Source: Casp-actino8 sp001510335 (GTDB lineage: Bacteria > Actinomycetota > Acidimicrobiia > Acidimicrobiales > Ilumatobacteraceae). From it: a stretch of 64,000 bases of DNA. The stretch spans positions 62,001 through 126,000 of the forward strand of contig JAQCEM010000001.1 of assembly GCA_027729635.1 (NCBI GenBank), in the 5' to 3' direction. This document shows positions 17,903-26,398 of this stretch, piece after piece. How positions within the stretch are numbered: position 1 is the first letter of the stretch; each line of letters starts with the position of its first letter. The notes under the pieces were generated by a model that was not told the origin of the DNA, searched no databases, and saw nothing but the letters and a program-made list of their open reading frames with translations. The position numbers and the translations under genes are program-made.

Positions 17903-17945
17903 CACATTCCTCTTTCAACTATCACTCTTGACTAATTCTTTTGAC

Positions 17946-19346
17946 TTAAGCGTTCAAACTACGGCCAGTGAGTGACAGCACAGTCTCACCGAAGAGTTCA
18001 GACAAACTCGGGTGGGGCTGAATGAATTCGGCCACTTCTGCCACTGTCGCTTCCCAGTTCACTGCCAAGTAGCCACCAGACAACTGCTCGGTCACCCACG
18101 GTCCAACCATGTGCACTCCAAGAATCTGTCCAGCAGTTCCGTCAGCGTTGCGCTTGGCAACGATCTTCACGAGACCATCAATTTCACCCAAAATCATGGC
18201 GCGACTATTCGCTCGGAATTGATGCTTGGCAACGACAACATCAAGACCAGCAGCTTTACACGCATCTTCGCCAGGACCTGCCCATGCCACTTCGGGGTGA
18301 CAATAAATTGCCCACGGGACACGGTCGTATGCAATCGGAATCGGACTTTCGCCCAACATGTGCTTCACTGACAAAATCGCCTCGGCGTAAGCAACGTGCG
18401 CGAGTTGCGGAGTATTGATGAGGTCACCAATTGCGTAGACACCAGGCTCTGATGTCAGACACCACGGATCAACCTCGATATAGCCACGGTCACTCACCTT
18501 GACCGCAGTTCCTTGCAAACCAAGCAAGTCAGCAAAGGGGCGACGACCAACCGAAACAATGACGGCATCAACTTCGAGTTGTTCGCCTTCACCAAATGTC
18601 ACGACCGTTCCACCCGATGCGGTTGGGGCATGACTCTTTACTGCGACACCTGTACGAATGTCAACGTTCTTTTTCTTGAACGACTTCACCACAACATTGG
18701 CAACATCGGTATCGAGACCGGGAAGAATCTTGGGGAGGCCTTCCAAAATCGTGACGGCTGCACCAAGGTCGGCAAACGTCGAGGCAAATTCACAACCGAT
18801 CGCGCCACCACCAATAACAGCGACGCGAGCAGGCACATGATCAAGCATCAGTACTTCATCACTCGTCATGATCGGACCACCACGATCAAAACCAGGAATC
18901 GTGCGCGGAACCGAACCGGCTGCCAAGATCACGCTGGCGCCCTGCGCAGTTGCCGTTGAACCGTCGGCCATCGTGATATTCACGGTGCGATTGGTGCCCA
19001 GCGAACCAGTTCCGTTAAATACGGTGACTTTGCGCGACTTGCACAATCCCCCGATGCCCTTCACGAGACCATCAACAATTTTGGCTTTACGGGCTTGAGT
19101 GGTCGCAAAGTTGACCGCTGGCGCACTTGCTTCAATGCCAAAATCAGCAGCGTGAGCCACATGACGGAAAACTGATGCCGTTTCCAGAAAGGCTTTGGCT
19201 GGAATACATCCACGGTTCAAACAGGTGCCGCCGAGTGCATCTCGTTCAACTAAAGCGACATTCATTCCTGCCGACGCGGCGTAGAGGGCCGACCCGTATC
19301 CACCGGGTCCACCACCAATCACCACGAGGTCAAATTGCTCGGCCAT
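17946..19346 (-). CDS. lpd: Dihydrolipoyl dehydrogenase (E3)
   Basis: A 466-residue FAD disulfide oxidoreductase that reoxidises dihydrolipoyl groups of E2 using NAD+. FAD-binding GGGPGGYGSALYA is at the N-terminus; the redox pair is Cys42/Cys47 (GGTCLNRGCIPAK). A second Rossmann motif is VIGGGAIGCEFASTFADLG, and the C-terminal FIQPHPSLSELFGE contains the catalytic His-Glu. A clear ribosome site (GGAGGTGG) precedes the ATG. First gene of the lpd-sucB-lipBA-M24 operon; the upstream 120 bases should hold the promoter but I see no convincing -35/-10 pair. Confidence 0.93.
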   Translation of the reverse strand: MAEQFDLVVIGGGPGGYGSALYAASAGMNVALVERDALGGTCLNRGCIPAKAFLETASVFRHVAHAADFGIEASAPAVNFATTQARKAKIVDGLVKGIGGLCKSRKVTVFNGTGSLGTNRTVNITMADGSTATAQGASVILAAGSVPRTIPGFDRGGPIMTSDEVLMLDHVPARVAVIGGGAIGCEFASTFADLGAAVTILEGLPKILPGLDTDVANVVVKSFKKKNVDIRTGVAVKSHAPTASGGTVVTFGEGEQLEVDAVIVSVGRRPFADLLGLQGTAVKVSDRGYIEVDPWCLTSEPGVYAIGDLINTPQLAHVAYAEAILSVKHMLGESPIPIAYDRVPWAIYCHPEVAWAGPGEDACKAAGLDVVVAKHQFRANSRAMILGEIDGLVKIVAKRNADGTAGQILGVHMVGPWVTEQLSGGYLAVNWEATVAEVAEFIQPHPSLSELFGETVLSLTGRSLNA

Positions 19347-19466
19347 CTAGGCCACCTCCGAGAGACGGGCGCGGGTTGCGCTGTGCAGGACTTAACAGTA
19401 GTGGTCGCAGGCTGGTTACCGATGAGTAGATGACCCCTGTCATGTAAAGAGTCACGAAAATAACAA

Positions 19467-19895
19467 TTACGGCGCCCATTGGCGCTGTTCACCGGCTCGG
19501 GTATACGCCACCGCTTGGACTGCTGCCACCGACGAGAACCGCAAGAAACACTGCACTGAGGCTTGGGCATCAGGAACTTCAGTCGTGGCATCACACGCAC
19601 CGTCAAAAACCGCTGCTGATGGCTCAAACACCTTGCCATCTCCCAATAGACGCCATCCATCGATGACTAGCTCACCAGCAACACCACTCATTTCAATCGC
19701 GACCGAGATGCCCTGTTCACTCTCGTTCATGGCAAAGACAGTTGCGGTCATATCACCAATCGTGGCCGAGGTTCCGAGTGCGTTGACTGGCACTTCGGCG
19801 CGATCGGTCGCAACTTGGAAAAGTTTGAGCCCACCAGCCAGCAGAATTATTAAGCCACAACCAATAGACAAAATGATCAAATTGCGTGTCTTCAT
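19467..19895 (-). CDS. Membrane-anchored hypothetical protein
   Basis: A 142-residue protein not recognised. It starts MKTRNLIILSIGCGLIILLAGGLKLF, a single hydrophobic anchor or uncleaved signal, followed by a Thr/Val-rich extracytoplasmic domain with two cysteines (CDATTEV...QCFL) that could pair. The pattern (short anchor, then a beta-rich domain of about 110 residues) is common in actinomycete surface proteins of unknown role. It lies between lpd and kup on the minus strand, with no obvious functional link to either. Confidence 0.6.
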   Translation of the reverse strand: MKTRNLIILSIGCGLIILLAGGLKLFQVATDRAEVPVNALGTSATIGDMTATVFAMNESEQGISVAIEMSGVAGELVIDGWRLLGDGKVFEPSAAVFDGACDATTEVPDAQASVQCFLRFSSVAAVQAVAYTRAGEQRQWAP

Positions 19896-20053
19896 GCGCT
19901 TCAGAATCTAACGAGTAATGAGCCAAACTCGGGCACCCTTCCCAGGATCGCCGTGAACCGTCAATAAAACGAGCCATCGGGAAGCGAATTATTACGAAAA
20001 TGAACCAATGCCAATAGTTTCAGCCCACACAGACGCTGGTTAGAGTCGTCTGA

Positions 20054-21982
20054 ATGTCAACGACCGACAACGTTCATTCTGATCCTGCCGACAATGCCCA
20101 CGAGGGCGCTACCGATTCGGGTCACGGCCGCAACGTTGGGATGGGTGCGTTAGCCCTCGGTGCTCTTGGCATTGTTTACGGGGACATCGGAACATCGCCG
20201 CTGTACGCGTTTCGCGAGGCCTTTGAACACCAGCACCTCGACCCCACCAATCAGGTCAATGCCCTCGGTGTGGTTTCCATCGCTTTTTGGGCTCTGATCA
20301 TCATCATCTCGATCAAGTATTTGGCGATCATGATGCGCGCCGACAACCACGGTGAAGGTGGCATTTTGGCGCTCACCGCCATGATTATGCCCAAGGGTGC
20401 AGGCAGCCGAAGGATTTCATTCGCAGTCGCGCTTGGAATATTCGGAACAGCCCTCTTATACGGAGACGGCTTGATCACCCCAGCTATTTCGGTTCTGAGC
20501 GCCGTAGAAGGCGTTCAGGAAGCAACAACTTCCTTGGACAGTTTCATTATTCCGATCGCGGTCGGAATCTTGGCAGTTCTGTTCTTGTTCCAAAAACGCG
20601 GCACCGGAGGCATCGGTCGCGTTTTCGGCCCGATCATGGTCGTCTGGTTCGCCACTTTGGCCATCCTTGGTCTGAATCAGGTCGTTCAACGACCAAGCGT
20701 GCTCAAAGCAATGAACCCCGTTTACGCGTACGACTTTTTTGCGGCCTCACCAATGACCGCATTCTTAACTTTGGGTTCAATTTTTCTTGTCGTCACTGGC
20801 GGTGAGGCTCTGTACGCCGACATGGGTCACTTTGGTCGTCGGCCCATACAGGTCTCGTGGTACTGCTTCGTATTGCCCGCATTGCTCCTCAATTACTTCG
20901 GACAGGCTGCGCTCATCCTTGGTGACCCCGAAGCAGTTGAACGGCCTTTTTTCAAACTCGCTCCCGAATGGGCTGTCGTGCCCTTAGTAATTCTCGCAAC
21001 AATGGCCACCGTGATCGCCTCTCAGGCACTGATCTCGGGAGCATTTTCGCTCACCGTTCAAGCCGTGCAACTTGACTACTTGCCCCGCGTCAAAATCCGC
21101 CACACCTCGTCTGATCATCGCGGGCAGGTTTATGTACCGCTCGTCAATTGGATGCTGATGATCGGATGTATTGGCCTCGTGCTCACATTCCAATCTTCTA
21201 AAAATCTCGCAGCCGCCTATGGAATCGCAGTGACGTCAACAATGGCCATCACCACCATGTTGTTTTATATTTTGGCCGTTAATCGCTGGAACTGGTCGAA
21301 GCTAAAAGCGCTCGCAGTCACCGTTCCGTTGCTCGCCATCGACCTCGCATTTCTTGGCGCCAACATTCCCAAGATCCCCCATGGCGGCTGGTTCCCATTG
21401 CTCATCGCGGTCGGACTTCTTGTTCAGATGATGACATGGCGCAAAGGTCGTCAATTGGTTGCTGCTCGTATTCACCGCGGTGAGCGACCCATCGGCGAAG
21501 TGCTTGATGAATACGCCAAGGTTGCCCGCGTTCCTGGCACTGCCGTTTTCATGTTTAAAGATCTTGGTAAAGCGCCTCCCGCGTTGGTGAATAATCTCAA
21601 GCACAACAAGGTGCTCCATAAATGCACGCTTATCGTCTCAGTTGAGACAGCCGAAGTACCTCGCGTGGGCATCTCAGAACGATCAATCGTCACCAAGGTT
21701 GAACCTGGCGTTTTCCAGATTTTGCTCAGGTTCGGATTCACCGAAGAACCAAACGTTGTCGAAGCTCTCTTATTAGTTAATGAGCGTGGACTCGAATTTG
21801 ATCTTGAGGACAGCACCTTCTTTCTTGGTCACGAATCAATCATTGCTGGCAAAGTGCCTGGTATGAATCCTTGGCTTGAACACCTTTTCGTGCTACTCAA
21901 CCGTGGAGCAGACAGTGCAGGACGATTCTTCAACTTGCCCAACGACAAGATTTTTGAAGTGGGCTCACACGTAGAAATTTGA
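20054..21982 (+). CDS. kup: Low-affinity potassium transporter Kup
   Basis: A 642-residue K+/H+ symporter of the KUP/HAK family. The N-terminal signature GALGIVYGDIGTSPLYAFREAF is complete, and YGDGLITPAISVLSAVEG and GGEALYADMGHFG are further family blocks. About twelve hydrophobic helices occupy residues 30-465, followed by a cytoplasmic C-terminal domain of roughly 175 residues. Length and topology are normal. The upstream 158 bases contain no c-di-AMP riboswitch that I can recognise. Confidence 0.93.
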   Translation: MSTTDNVHSDPADNAHEGATDSGHGRNVGMGALALGALGIVYGDIGTSPLYAFREAFEHQHLDPTNQVNALGVVSIAFWALIIIISIKYLAIMMRADNHGEGGILALTAMIMPKGAGSRRISFAVALGIFGTALLYGDGLITPAISVLSAVEGVQEATTSLDSFIIPIAVGILAVLFLFQKRGTGGIGRVFGPIMVVWFATLAILGLNQVVQRPSVLKAMNPVYAYDFFAASPMTAFLTLGSIFLVVTGGEALYADMGHFGRRPIQVSWYCFVLPALLLNYFGQAALILGDPEAVERPFFKLAPEWAVVPLVILATMATVIASQALISGAFSLTVQAVQLDYLPRVKIRHTSSDHRGQVYVPLVNWMLMIGCIGLVLTFQSSKNLAAAYGIAVTSTMAITTMLFYILAVNRWNWSKLKALAVTVPLLAIDLAFLGANIPKIPHGGWFPLLIAVGLLVQMMTWRKGRQLVAARIHRGERPIGEVLDEYAKVARVPGTAVFMFKDLGKAPPALVNNLKHNKVLHKCTLIVSVETAEVPRVGISERSIVTKVEPGVFQILLRFGFTEEPNVVEALLLVNERGLEFDLEDSTFFLGHESIIAGKVPGMNPWLEHLFVLLNRGADSAGRFFNLPNDKIFEVGSHVEI

Positions 21983-22078
21983 TGCGTATCGTGAGGGGTT
22001 GCCCTTGTCACCTCTAAATATCGGCTATAGCTATTGCCCAATCGGACACTGCCCCAACATTGGTCGTAACCTGCAGAC

Positions 22079-22990
22079 ATGAGCATACGTACGATTGCCA
22101 TCACCGGAGCCAGTGGTCTGATCGGATCAGCATTGACGCGTCATTTCCAGTTGCAAGGAGACCGCGTCTTACAATTCACGCGTACCGGACAGTCGTCAAA
22201 CACCACGATCGCCTGGAACCCCGCGACTGGATCCATTGATTCGGCTCAACTCAGTGGGGTTGATGCGGTCATTCATATGGCAGGGGCCGGAATCGGCGAC
22301 AAGCGTTGGACTGACGAATACAAGAAGGAAATTCTCGACAGCCGAGTCAAGGGAACCAAACTCCTTGCTCAAGCAATGTCAGAAACCCAAGACGGTCCCA
22401 AGGTTTTACTGTCGGGTTCAGCCATTGGTATCTACGGTGAGTCTGTAACGACCGAATTCAACGAGCAGTCCGCGATCGGCAGTGGATTCCTCGCGGACGT
22501 TTGCGCTCAATGGGAGTCGGCCACTGAAAGTGCTTCCCGCGCCGGAATTCGCGTCGCCCACCTCCGCACCGGAATCGTGCTCAGCCCACAAGGCGGCGCC
22601 CTCGCCAAACTTCTCCCCCTTTTCAAACTGGGAGCCGGTGGGAAAATGGGATCTGGCAAACAATGGCAAAGTTGGATTTCGATTGACGATGAGGTCGCTG
22701 CCATTGATTATTTGCTCACGGCGAATGTCACCGGAGCGGTCAACCTCACTGCACCAAAGCCAGTTACTCAAGGCGAGTTCAGCAAGATCTTGGCCAAAGT
22801 TTTACATCGGCCTTCGTTCTTGCCCGTCCCTTCATTTGGCCCCAAATTGCTGCTCGGAGGAGAACTCGCTGATGCACTTCTTTTCACCGGTCAAAAGGTG
22901 ATGCCTGAGGTCTTGCAAAAATCGGGATACACCTTCCAGCATTCTGATCTTGAAACCGCATTGCGCTCATTGCTCAACAAGCCCAGTTGA
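22079..22990 (+). CDS. TIGR01777-family NAD-dependent epimerase
   Basis: A 303-residue atypical SDR of the YfcH/TIGR01777 type. Nucleotide-binding ITGASGLIGSALTRHF is at the N-terminus, and the family-specific VIHMAGAGIGDKRWTDEYKKEILDSRVKGT follows. A C-terminal DUF1731-like segment ends FQHSDLETALRSLL. The precise reaction of this family is not established. In Mycobacterium a member (Rv2216) sits between dlaT and lipB; here one lies 3 kb from sucB-lipBA, perhaps a remnant of that arrangement. The FAD oxidoreductase gene begins 19 bases downstream. Confidence 0.87.
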   Translation: MSIRTIAITGASGLIGSALTRHFQLQGDRVLQFTRTGQSSNTTIAWNPATGSIDSAQLSGVDAVIHMAGAGIGDKRWTDEYKKEILDSRVKGTKLLAQAMSETQDGPKVLLSGSAIGIYGESVTTEFNEQSAIGSGFLADVCAQWESATESASRAGIRVAHLRTGIVLSPQGGALAKLLPLFKLGAGGKMGSGKQWQSWISIDDEVAAIDYLLTANVTGAVNLTAPKPVTQGEFSKILAKVLHRPSFLPVPSFGPKLLLGGELADALLFTGQKVMPEVLQKSGYTFQHSDLETALRSLLNKPS

Positions 22991-23009
22991 TTCGCGCGAA
23001 AGAAAATTG

Positions 23010-24263
23010 ATGAGTTCTGATCTGCCTACATCTTGTGACGTTGTCATCGTTGGCGCAGGTCTCGCTGGACTATCGGCAAGTCGCTATCTGATTGCGGCGG
23101 GCTTTGATGTGCACATCCTTGAGGCCTCCGATGGAGTAGGTGGTCGGGTGCGAACCGACCATGTTGACGGGTTCACACTTGATCGCGGATTCCAGATTTT
23201 GCTCACCGCGTATCCCGAACTTTCCAAACAATTTGATATTGCCGCGCTCAATCTTCAACCATTTGACCCTGGTGCATTGGTGTGGATAAACGGCAAAGGA
23301 AAAGTTTTCTCTGATCCACTTCGCCGTCCGCAATCATTTGTTGCAACTGCCGTTGCACCCATTGGTTCAGTGATTGACAAAATTCGACTCGCCCTCTTAC
23401 GCCTGTCAGTCACCCGCGGCAACGGTGCATCATTGCTTTCCGGCGCCGACATGACGACCGCCAAGATGTTAAGCAGCCGTGGCTTTTCAAAAAAGATGGT
23501 TCAACGCTTCTTCACGCCCCTTGTAGGCGGAATTCAACTTGATCCCCAGCTCACCGCCTCGCGCCGCATGTTTGATGTGGTCTTTCGGATGCTCAATCAA
23601 GGTGATGCCGTCGTTCCCGCCGCAGGTATGTCAGCGATCTCTGAACAACTCGCATGTCATACGCCGTCTGCGAAAATTCATCTCAACACTCGCGTCACAA
23701 ACGTCACGCCGCAATCGGTCATCACCGAATCGGGGCACACCATTTCAAGCAAGGCCGTCGTCGTCGCAGTCGAAGGTCCAGCGGCAGCAAAACTGACCGG
23801 TATTGCACCTGTGCAATCACGTTCAGTGAGTTGCGTGTACTTCGCCAGCGACTCGGCACCCACCGACAAGAAACTGATTATCCTTGATGGGACCGGCCAA
23901 GGCCCAGTGCTCAACATCGCAGTTATGAGCAACATTGCACCGAGTTACGCGCCCGCAGGTCAACATCTCATTGCCGCGGCATTGCCGGGGCATATCGGTG
24001 ATGACATTGAAGATATCGCTCGCCAACAACTTCAGACTATGTTCGGCCTACAAGTTGCCTCCTGGCGACATCTACGTACCTACCGCATTGAGCATGGTCA
24101 GCCCGACCAATCGCCACCCTTCATGCCAAAGAAGAAGCAACATCTCAACAGCGGTGTCTTTGTCTGTGGAGATCATCGTGACACTGCGTCAACACAAGGT
24201 GCATTATTCTCAGGTCGTCGGTGCGCTGATTCAGTCACAGATTTTCTCGCACGTCGCGGATAA
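23010..24263 (+). CDS. FAD-dependent oxidoreductase (amine oxidase/phytoene desaturase-like)
   Basis: A 417-residue flavoprotein. The dinucleotide-binding motif VVIVGAGLAGLSASRYL and the following EASDGVGGRVRTDHVDGFTLDRGFQ block are typical of the protoporphyrinogen oxidase/amine oxidase/desaturase clan. The C-terminal FAD motif is FVCGDHRDTASTQGALFSGRR. ATG 23010 is chosen because the frame upstream overlaps the epimerase and is not family-like. Substrate unknown; carotenoid or polyprenyl oxidation are options, but no carotenoid genes are nearby. The SRPBCC gene follows 17 bases later and is probably cotranscribed. Confidence 0.82.
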   Translation: MSSDLPTSCDVVIVGAGLAGLSASRYLIAAGFDVHILEASDGVGGRVRTDHVDGFTLDRGFQILLTAYPELSKQFDIAALNLQPFDPGALVWINGKGKVFSDPLRRPQSFVATAVAPIGSVIDKIRLALLRLSVTRGNGASLLSGADMTTAKMLSSRGFSKKMVQRFFTPLVGGIQLDPQLTASRRMFDVVFRMLNQGDAVVPAAGMSAISEQLACHTPSAKIHLNTRVTNVTPQSVITESGHTISSKAVVVAVEGPAAAKLTGIAPVQSRSVSCVYFASDSAPTDKKLIILDGTGQGPVLNIAVMSNIAPSYAPAGQHLIAAALPGHIGDDIEDIARQQLQTMFGLQVASWRHLRTYRIEHGQPDQSPPFMPKKKQHLNSGVFVCGDHRDTASTQGALFSGRRCADSVTDFLARRG

Positions 24264-24280
24264 CAAGAAAGCAGGAAGTT

Positions 24281-24727
24281 ATGTCTACATTAGTTCCAAA
24301 CAAAGTGGTTTCAGAAACTCGATTTGTCACAGCCACTCCTCAAGAGATTTTCAATCTGTTGGCCGACCCCGATCAACACCAGTTGATTGACGGTTCTGGG
24401 TCGGTTAAAAACGCCAACTCCAGTTCCCCAGAGCGCTTGTCACTCGGTGTGAAGTTCGGTATGGACATGAAGATTGGCGTCAAATACAAGATCACCAATG
24501 AAGTTGTTGAATTTGATGAACCCAACCAAATCGCTTGGCGCCATTTCGGCGGCCATATCTGGCGCTACAAGCTTGAAGCGGTCGAAGGCGGCACGCAAGT
24601 GACCGAACAATTCGATTGGAATACTGCAAAATCACATTTCATGATGCGCGTCATGCAGTACCCAACTAAAAATCGAACGTCAATTGTGGCAACCCTCGAT
24701 CGCTTAGCTGAGCATTTTGCAAAATAG
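24281..24727 (+). CDS. SRPBCC (START-like) family protein
   Basis: A 148-residue single-domain protein of the polyketide cyclase/START-like fold: SETRFVTATPQEIFNLLADPDQHQLIDGSG, then beta-strands including EVVEFDEPNQIAWRHFGG and GGTQVTEQFDW, and a C-terminal helix (TLDRLAEHFAK). Such proteins bind hydrophobic ligands; no catalytic role can be assigned. Ribosome site AGGAAG precedes ATG 24281. It follows the FAD oxidoreductase closely and may share its lipid-like substrate, but this is only inferred from spacing. Confidence 0.75.
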   Translation: MSTLVPNKVVSETRFVTATPQEIFNLLADPDQHQLIDGSGSVKNANSSSPERLSLGVKFGMDMKIGVKYKITNEVVEFDEPNQIAWRHFGGHIWRYKLEAVEGGTQVTEQFDWNTAKSHFMMRVMQYPTKNRTSIVATLDRLAEHFAK

Positions 24728-24741
24728 CTCGTCGAAAAAGC

Positions 24742-25280
24742 TCAGGCTTGGACAGCCTGGATATCTAACTCGATCTTGATCTTTTCTCCAACCAAGACGC
24801 CGCCAGTTTCCATCACAACATTCCACTCCAGCCCAAAGTCTTTGCGGTTGATTTCGGTCTCGGCGCTGAACCCGGCGCGAGTACCACCCCATGGGTCTTT
24901 TGAAGTCCCGTTGAACTCAAGATCGAGAACGACTGAACGCGTCACACCTTTGATCGTCAAGTCGCCAACGACTTCAAAATCATTCCCATCTTGAGACACT
25001 TTGGTGCTCGTAAACGTCATCGTCGGAAACTTTGCTACATCAAAGAAATCTTCACCCTTGATGTGTCCATCACGACCTTCATCAGATGTGTCCACCGATG
25101 CCATGTCAATGGAGGCGGTTACTGAAGATTCAAGCTGCTGTTCACCAATCGTAATTGCGCCACTGAATGAGCGGAACGAACCACGTACTTTGCTGATCAC
25201 CAAGTGGCGGCTACAAAGCCGACCGTCGAGTGAGAAGGGTCAATATTCCATATGCCTGCGGGGATAGTTGTTTTTGTCAT
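24742..25280 (-). pseudogene. YceI-family gene interrupted by a single-base frameshift
   Basis: YceI proteins are lipocalin-like beta-barrels that bind polyprenyl-type lipids. The 5' part reads from ATG 25280 as MTKTTIPAGIWNIDPSHSTV then GFVA and then shifts, meeting TGA at 25197-25199. The remaining 152 residues (ISKVRGSFRSFSG... to the end) continue in another frame from about 25203. Adding one C to the GCCGCC at 25206-25211 (minus strand) restores the family-typical GFVARHLVISKVRG, giving a 178-residue protein of normal size. Either the gene is broken, or the base was lost in sequencing or assembly beside a C run. A TTG start at 25203 would give a protein lacking the first strand. An intact anchored paralogue lies at 38133. 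Confidence 0.82.
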
Positions 25281-25300
25281 GGGAACAACCTAGTCTAATT

Positions 25301-25318
25301 TAGTTGCGTTCGCAACTA
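25301..25318. promoter_or_regulatory. MarR operator between yceI and marR
   Basis: TAGTTGCGTTCGCAACTA is a perfect inverted repeat of 8-base arms around TT. It lies midway in the 70-base intergenic region between the divergent yceI-like gene and the MarR regulator. AGTTGC/GCAACT half-sites are typical for MarR-family regulators. It likely serves autoregulation and control of yceI. The neighbouring TAGTCTAATT at 25291-25300 may contribute to a -10 element. Confidence 0.75.
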
Positions 25319-25350
25319 TTGTGAGAGAAATATTTTGTTAGCCTTGCCAC

Positions 25351-25818
25351 ATGTCCCGTACCGACGAAAAAACGAACTGGTTGAATAAGACCGAAATGGC
25401 CGCCTGGATTTCATTTATCGAAACGATCGGCGATTTGCAATACAGCCTCGACTCTGACTTGCGCGAATCATGCGACATGACGTCAGGCGACTATCAAGTG
25501 CTCGTGTACCTATCAGAGTCCCTTGATCGCCGCACCCGCATGTGCGACTTAGCGGCACGTCTCAACTTGACTCCAAGTGGTTTGACTCGTCGACTCGACG
25601 GTCTCGTGAAGGAAGGTTCGGTGACACGCGAAGTATCAACAAAAGATCGTCGTGTGCAACTTGCGGTTCTTACTCCTCAGGGACATCGCAAATTGGTTAC
25701 CGCAGCACCACTTCATGTGGCGAGCGTTCGCCATCGGTTTATTGACCGACTCACGACTGAGCAAATGAAACATCTCACCGCAGCATTTACAAGTATTCGT
25801 GAAGGACTATCCGAATGA
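25351..25818 (+). CDS. MarR-family transcriptional regulator
   Basis: A 155-residue winged-helix regulator. The recognition helix region is MCDLAARLNLTPSGLTRRLDGLVKEG, followed by the wing VTREVSTKDRRVQLAVLTPQG, the classical MarR DxR signature. N- and C-terminal helices would form the dimer interface. A perfect palindrome 33 bases upstream is its likely operator. The gene overlaps the nitroreductase start by four bases (ATGA), so regulator and enzyme form an operon divergent from yceI. The inducer is unknown; phenolic or oxidative signals are common for the family. Confidence 0.9.
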   Translation: MSRTDEKTNWLNKTEMAAWISFIETIGDLQYSLDSDLRESCDMTSGDYQVLVYLSESLDRRTRMCDLAARLNLTPSGLTRRLDGLVKEGSVTREVSTKDRRVQLAVLTPQGHRKLVTAAPLHVASVRHRFIDRLTTEQMKHLTAAFTSIREGLSE

Positions 25819-26378
25819 CGAACAACGACTTCCCCATTGATGACATCATTCGTTCTCGTCGTACGAGCATGTTGGTTGACAAAAGCCGCGAAGTTCCTTG
25901 CGAGCTGATCAATGAGTTATGCGAACTTGCGACGTGGGCACCGAACCACAAGCGAACCTGGCCGTGGAGTTTCGCAGCAATCACCGGCCCCGCTCAACTT
26001 CGTTTCGGCAACACCGTTGCTGAAGCAATGGCTACCTTTGGTGACGAACCAGCCAAGGTTGAAAAGGCCCGCACCAAATACGCCCGCACCCCTGCTGTCA
26101 TAGTGATCGGCAGTGCAATCGGCGATAGCGAGTTACGCACTATCGAAAACCGCGATGCGACCGCCGCAGCCGTGCAAAATCTCATGCTTGCTGCAACAGC
26201 ACGAGGTCTCGCCACCTATTGGGGATCATGTCCCAAGGGTGCCAATGACTCGGTTGCGCAATTCTGCGGTTTTGAACCGGACACTACGGTCGTATGCATC
26301 ATGTATCTAGGTTGGGCAACAAGCACTGTTGAGGCACCAGAGCGCCCGCAACCATCAATTAACTACCTCAACGACTGA
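25815..26378 (+). CDS. Nitroreductase family protein
   Basis: A 187-residue FMN-dependent enzyme of the nitroreductase superfamily: IIRSRRTSMLVDKSREVPCELINELCELATWAPNHKRTWPW carries the family FMN-binding arginines and the APNHK block, and ATAAAVQNLMLAATARGLATYWGS is the second conserved region. The short size fits the small nitroreductase (YdjA-like) group. Translationally coupled to marR (ATGA overlap), so it is likely induced together with the divergent yceI. Physiological substrate unknown; quinones or nitroaromatics are typical in vitro. Confidence 0.85.
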   Translation: MTNNDFPIDDIIRSRRTSMLVDKSREVPCELINELCELATWAPNHKRTWPWSFAAITGPAQLRFGNTVAEAMATFGDEPAKVEKARTKYARTPAVIVIGSAIGDSELRTIENRDATAAAVQNLMLAATARGLATYWGSCPKGANDSVAQFCGFEPDTTVVCIMYLGWATSTVEAPERPQPSINYLND

Positions 26379-26398
26379 AAGTCGACTCTGCCAAACGC

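Noticed and set aside
22024..22031. GCTATAGC palindrome and weak AGGG/CCCT stem between kup and the epimerase gene
   Set aside because: Too short to be a terminator or operator without other support.
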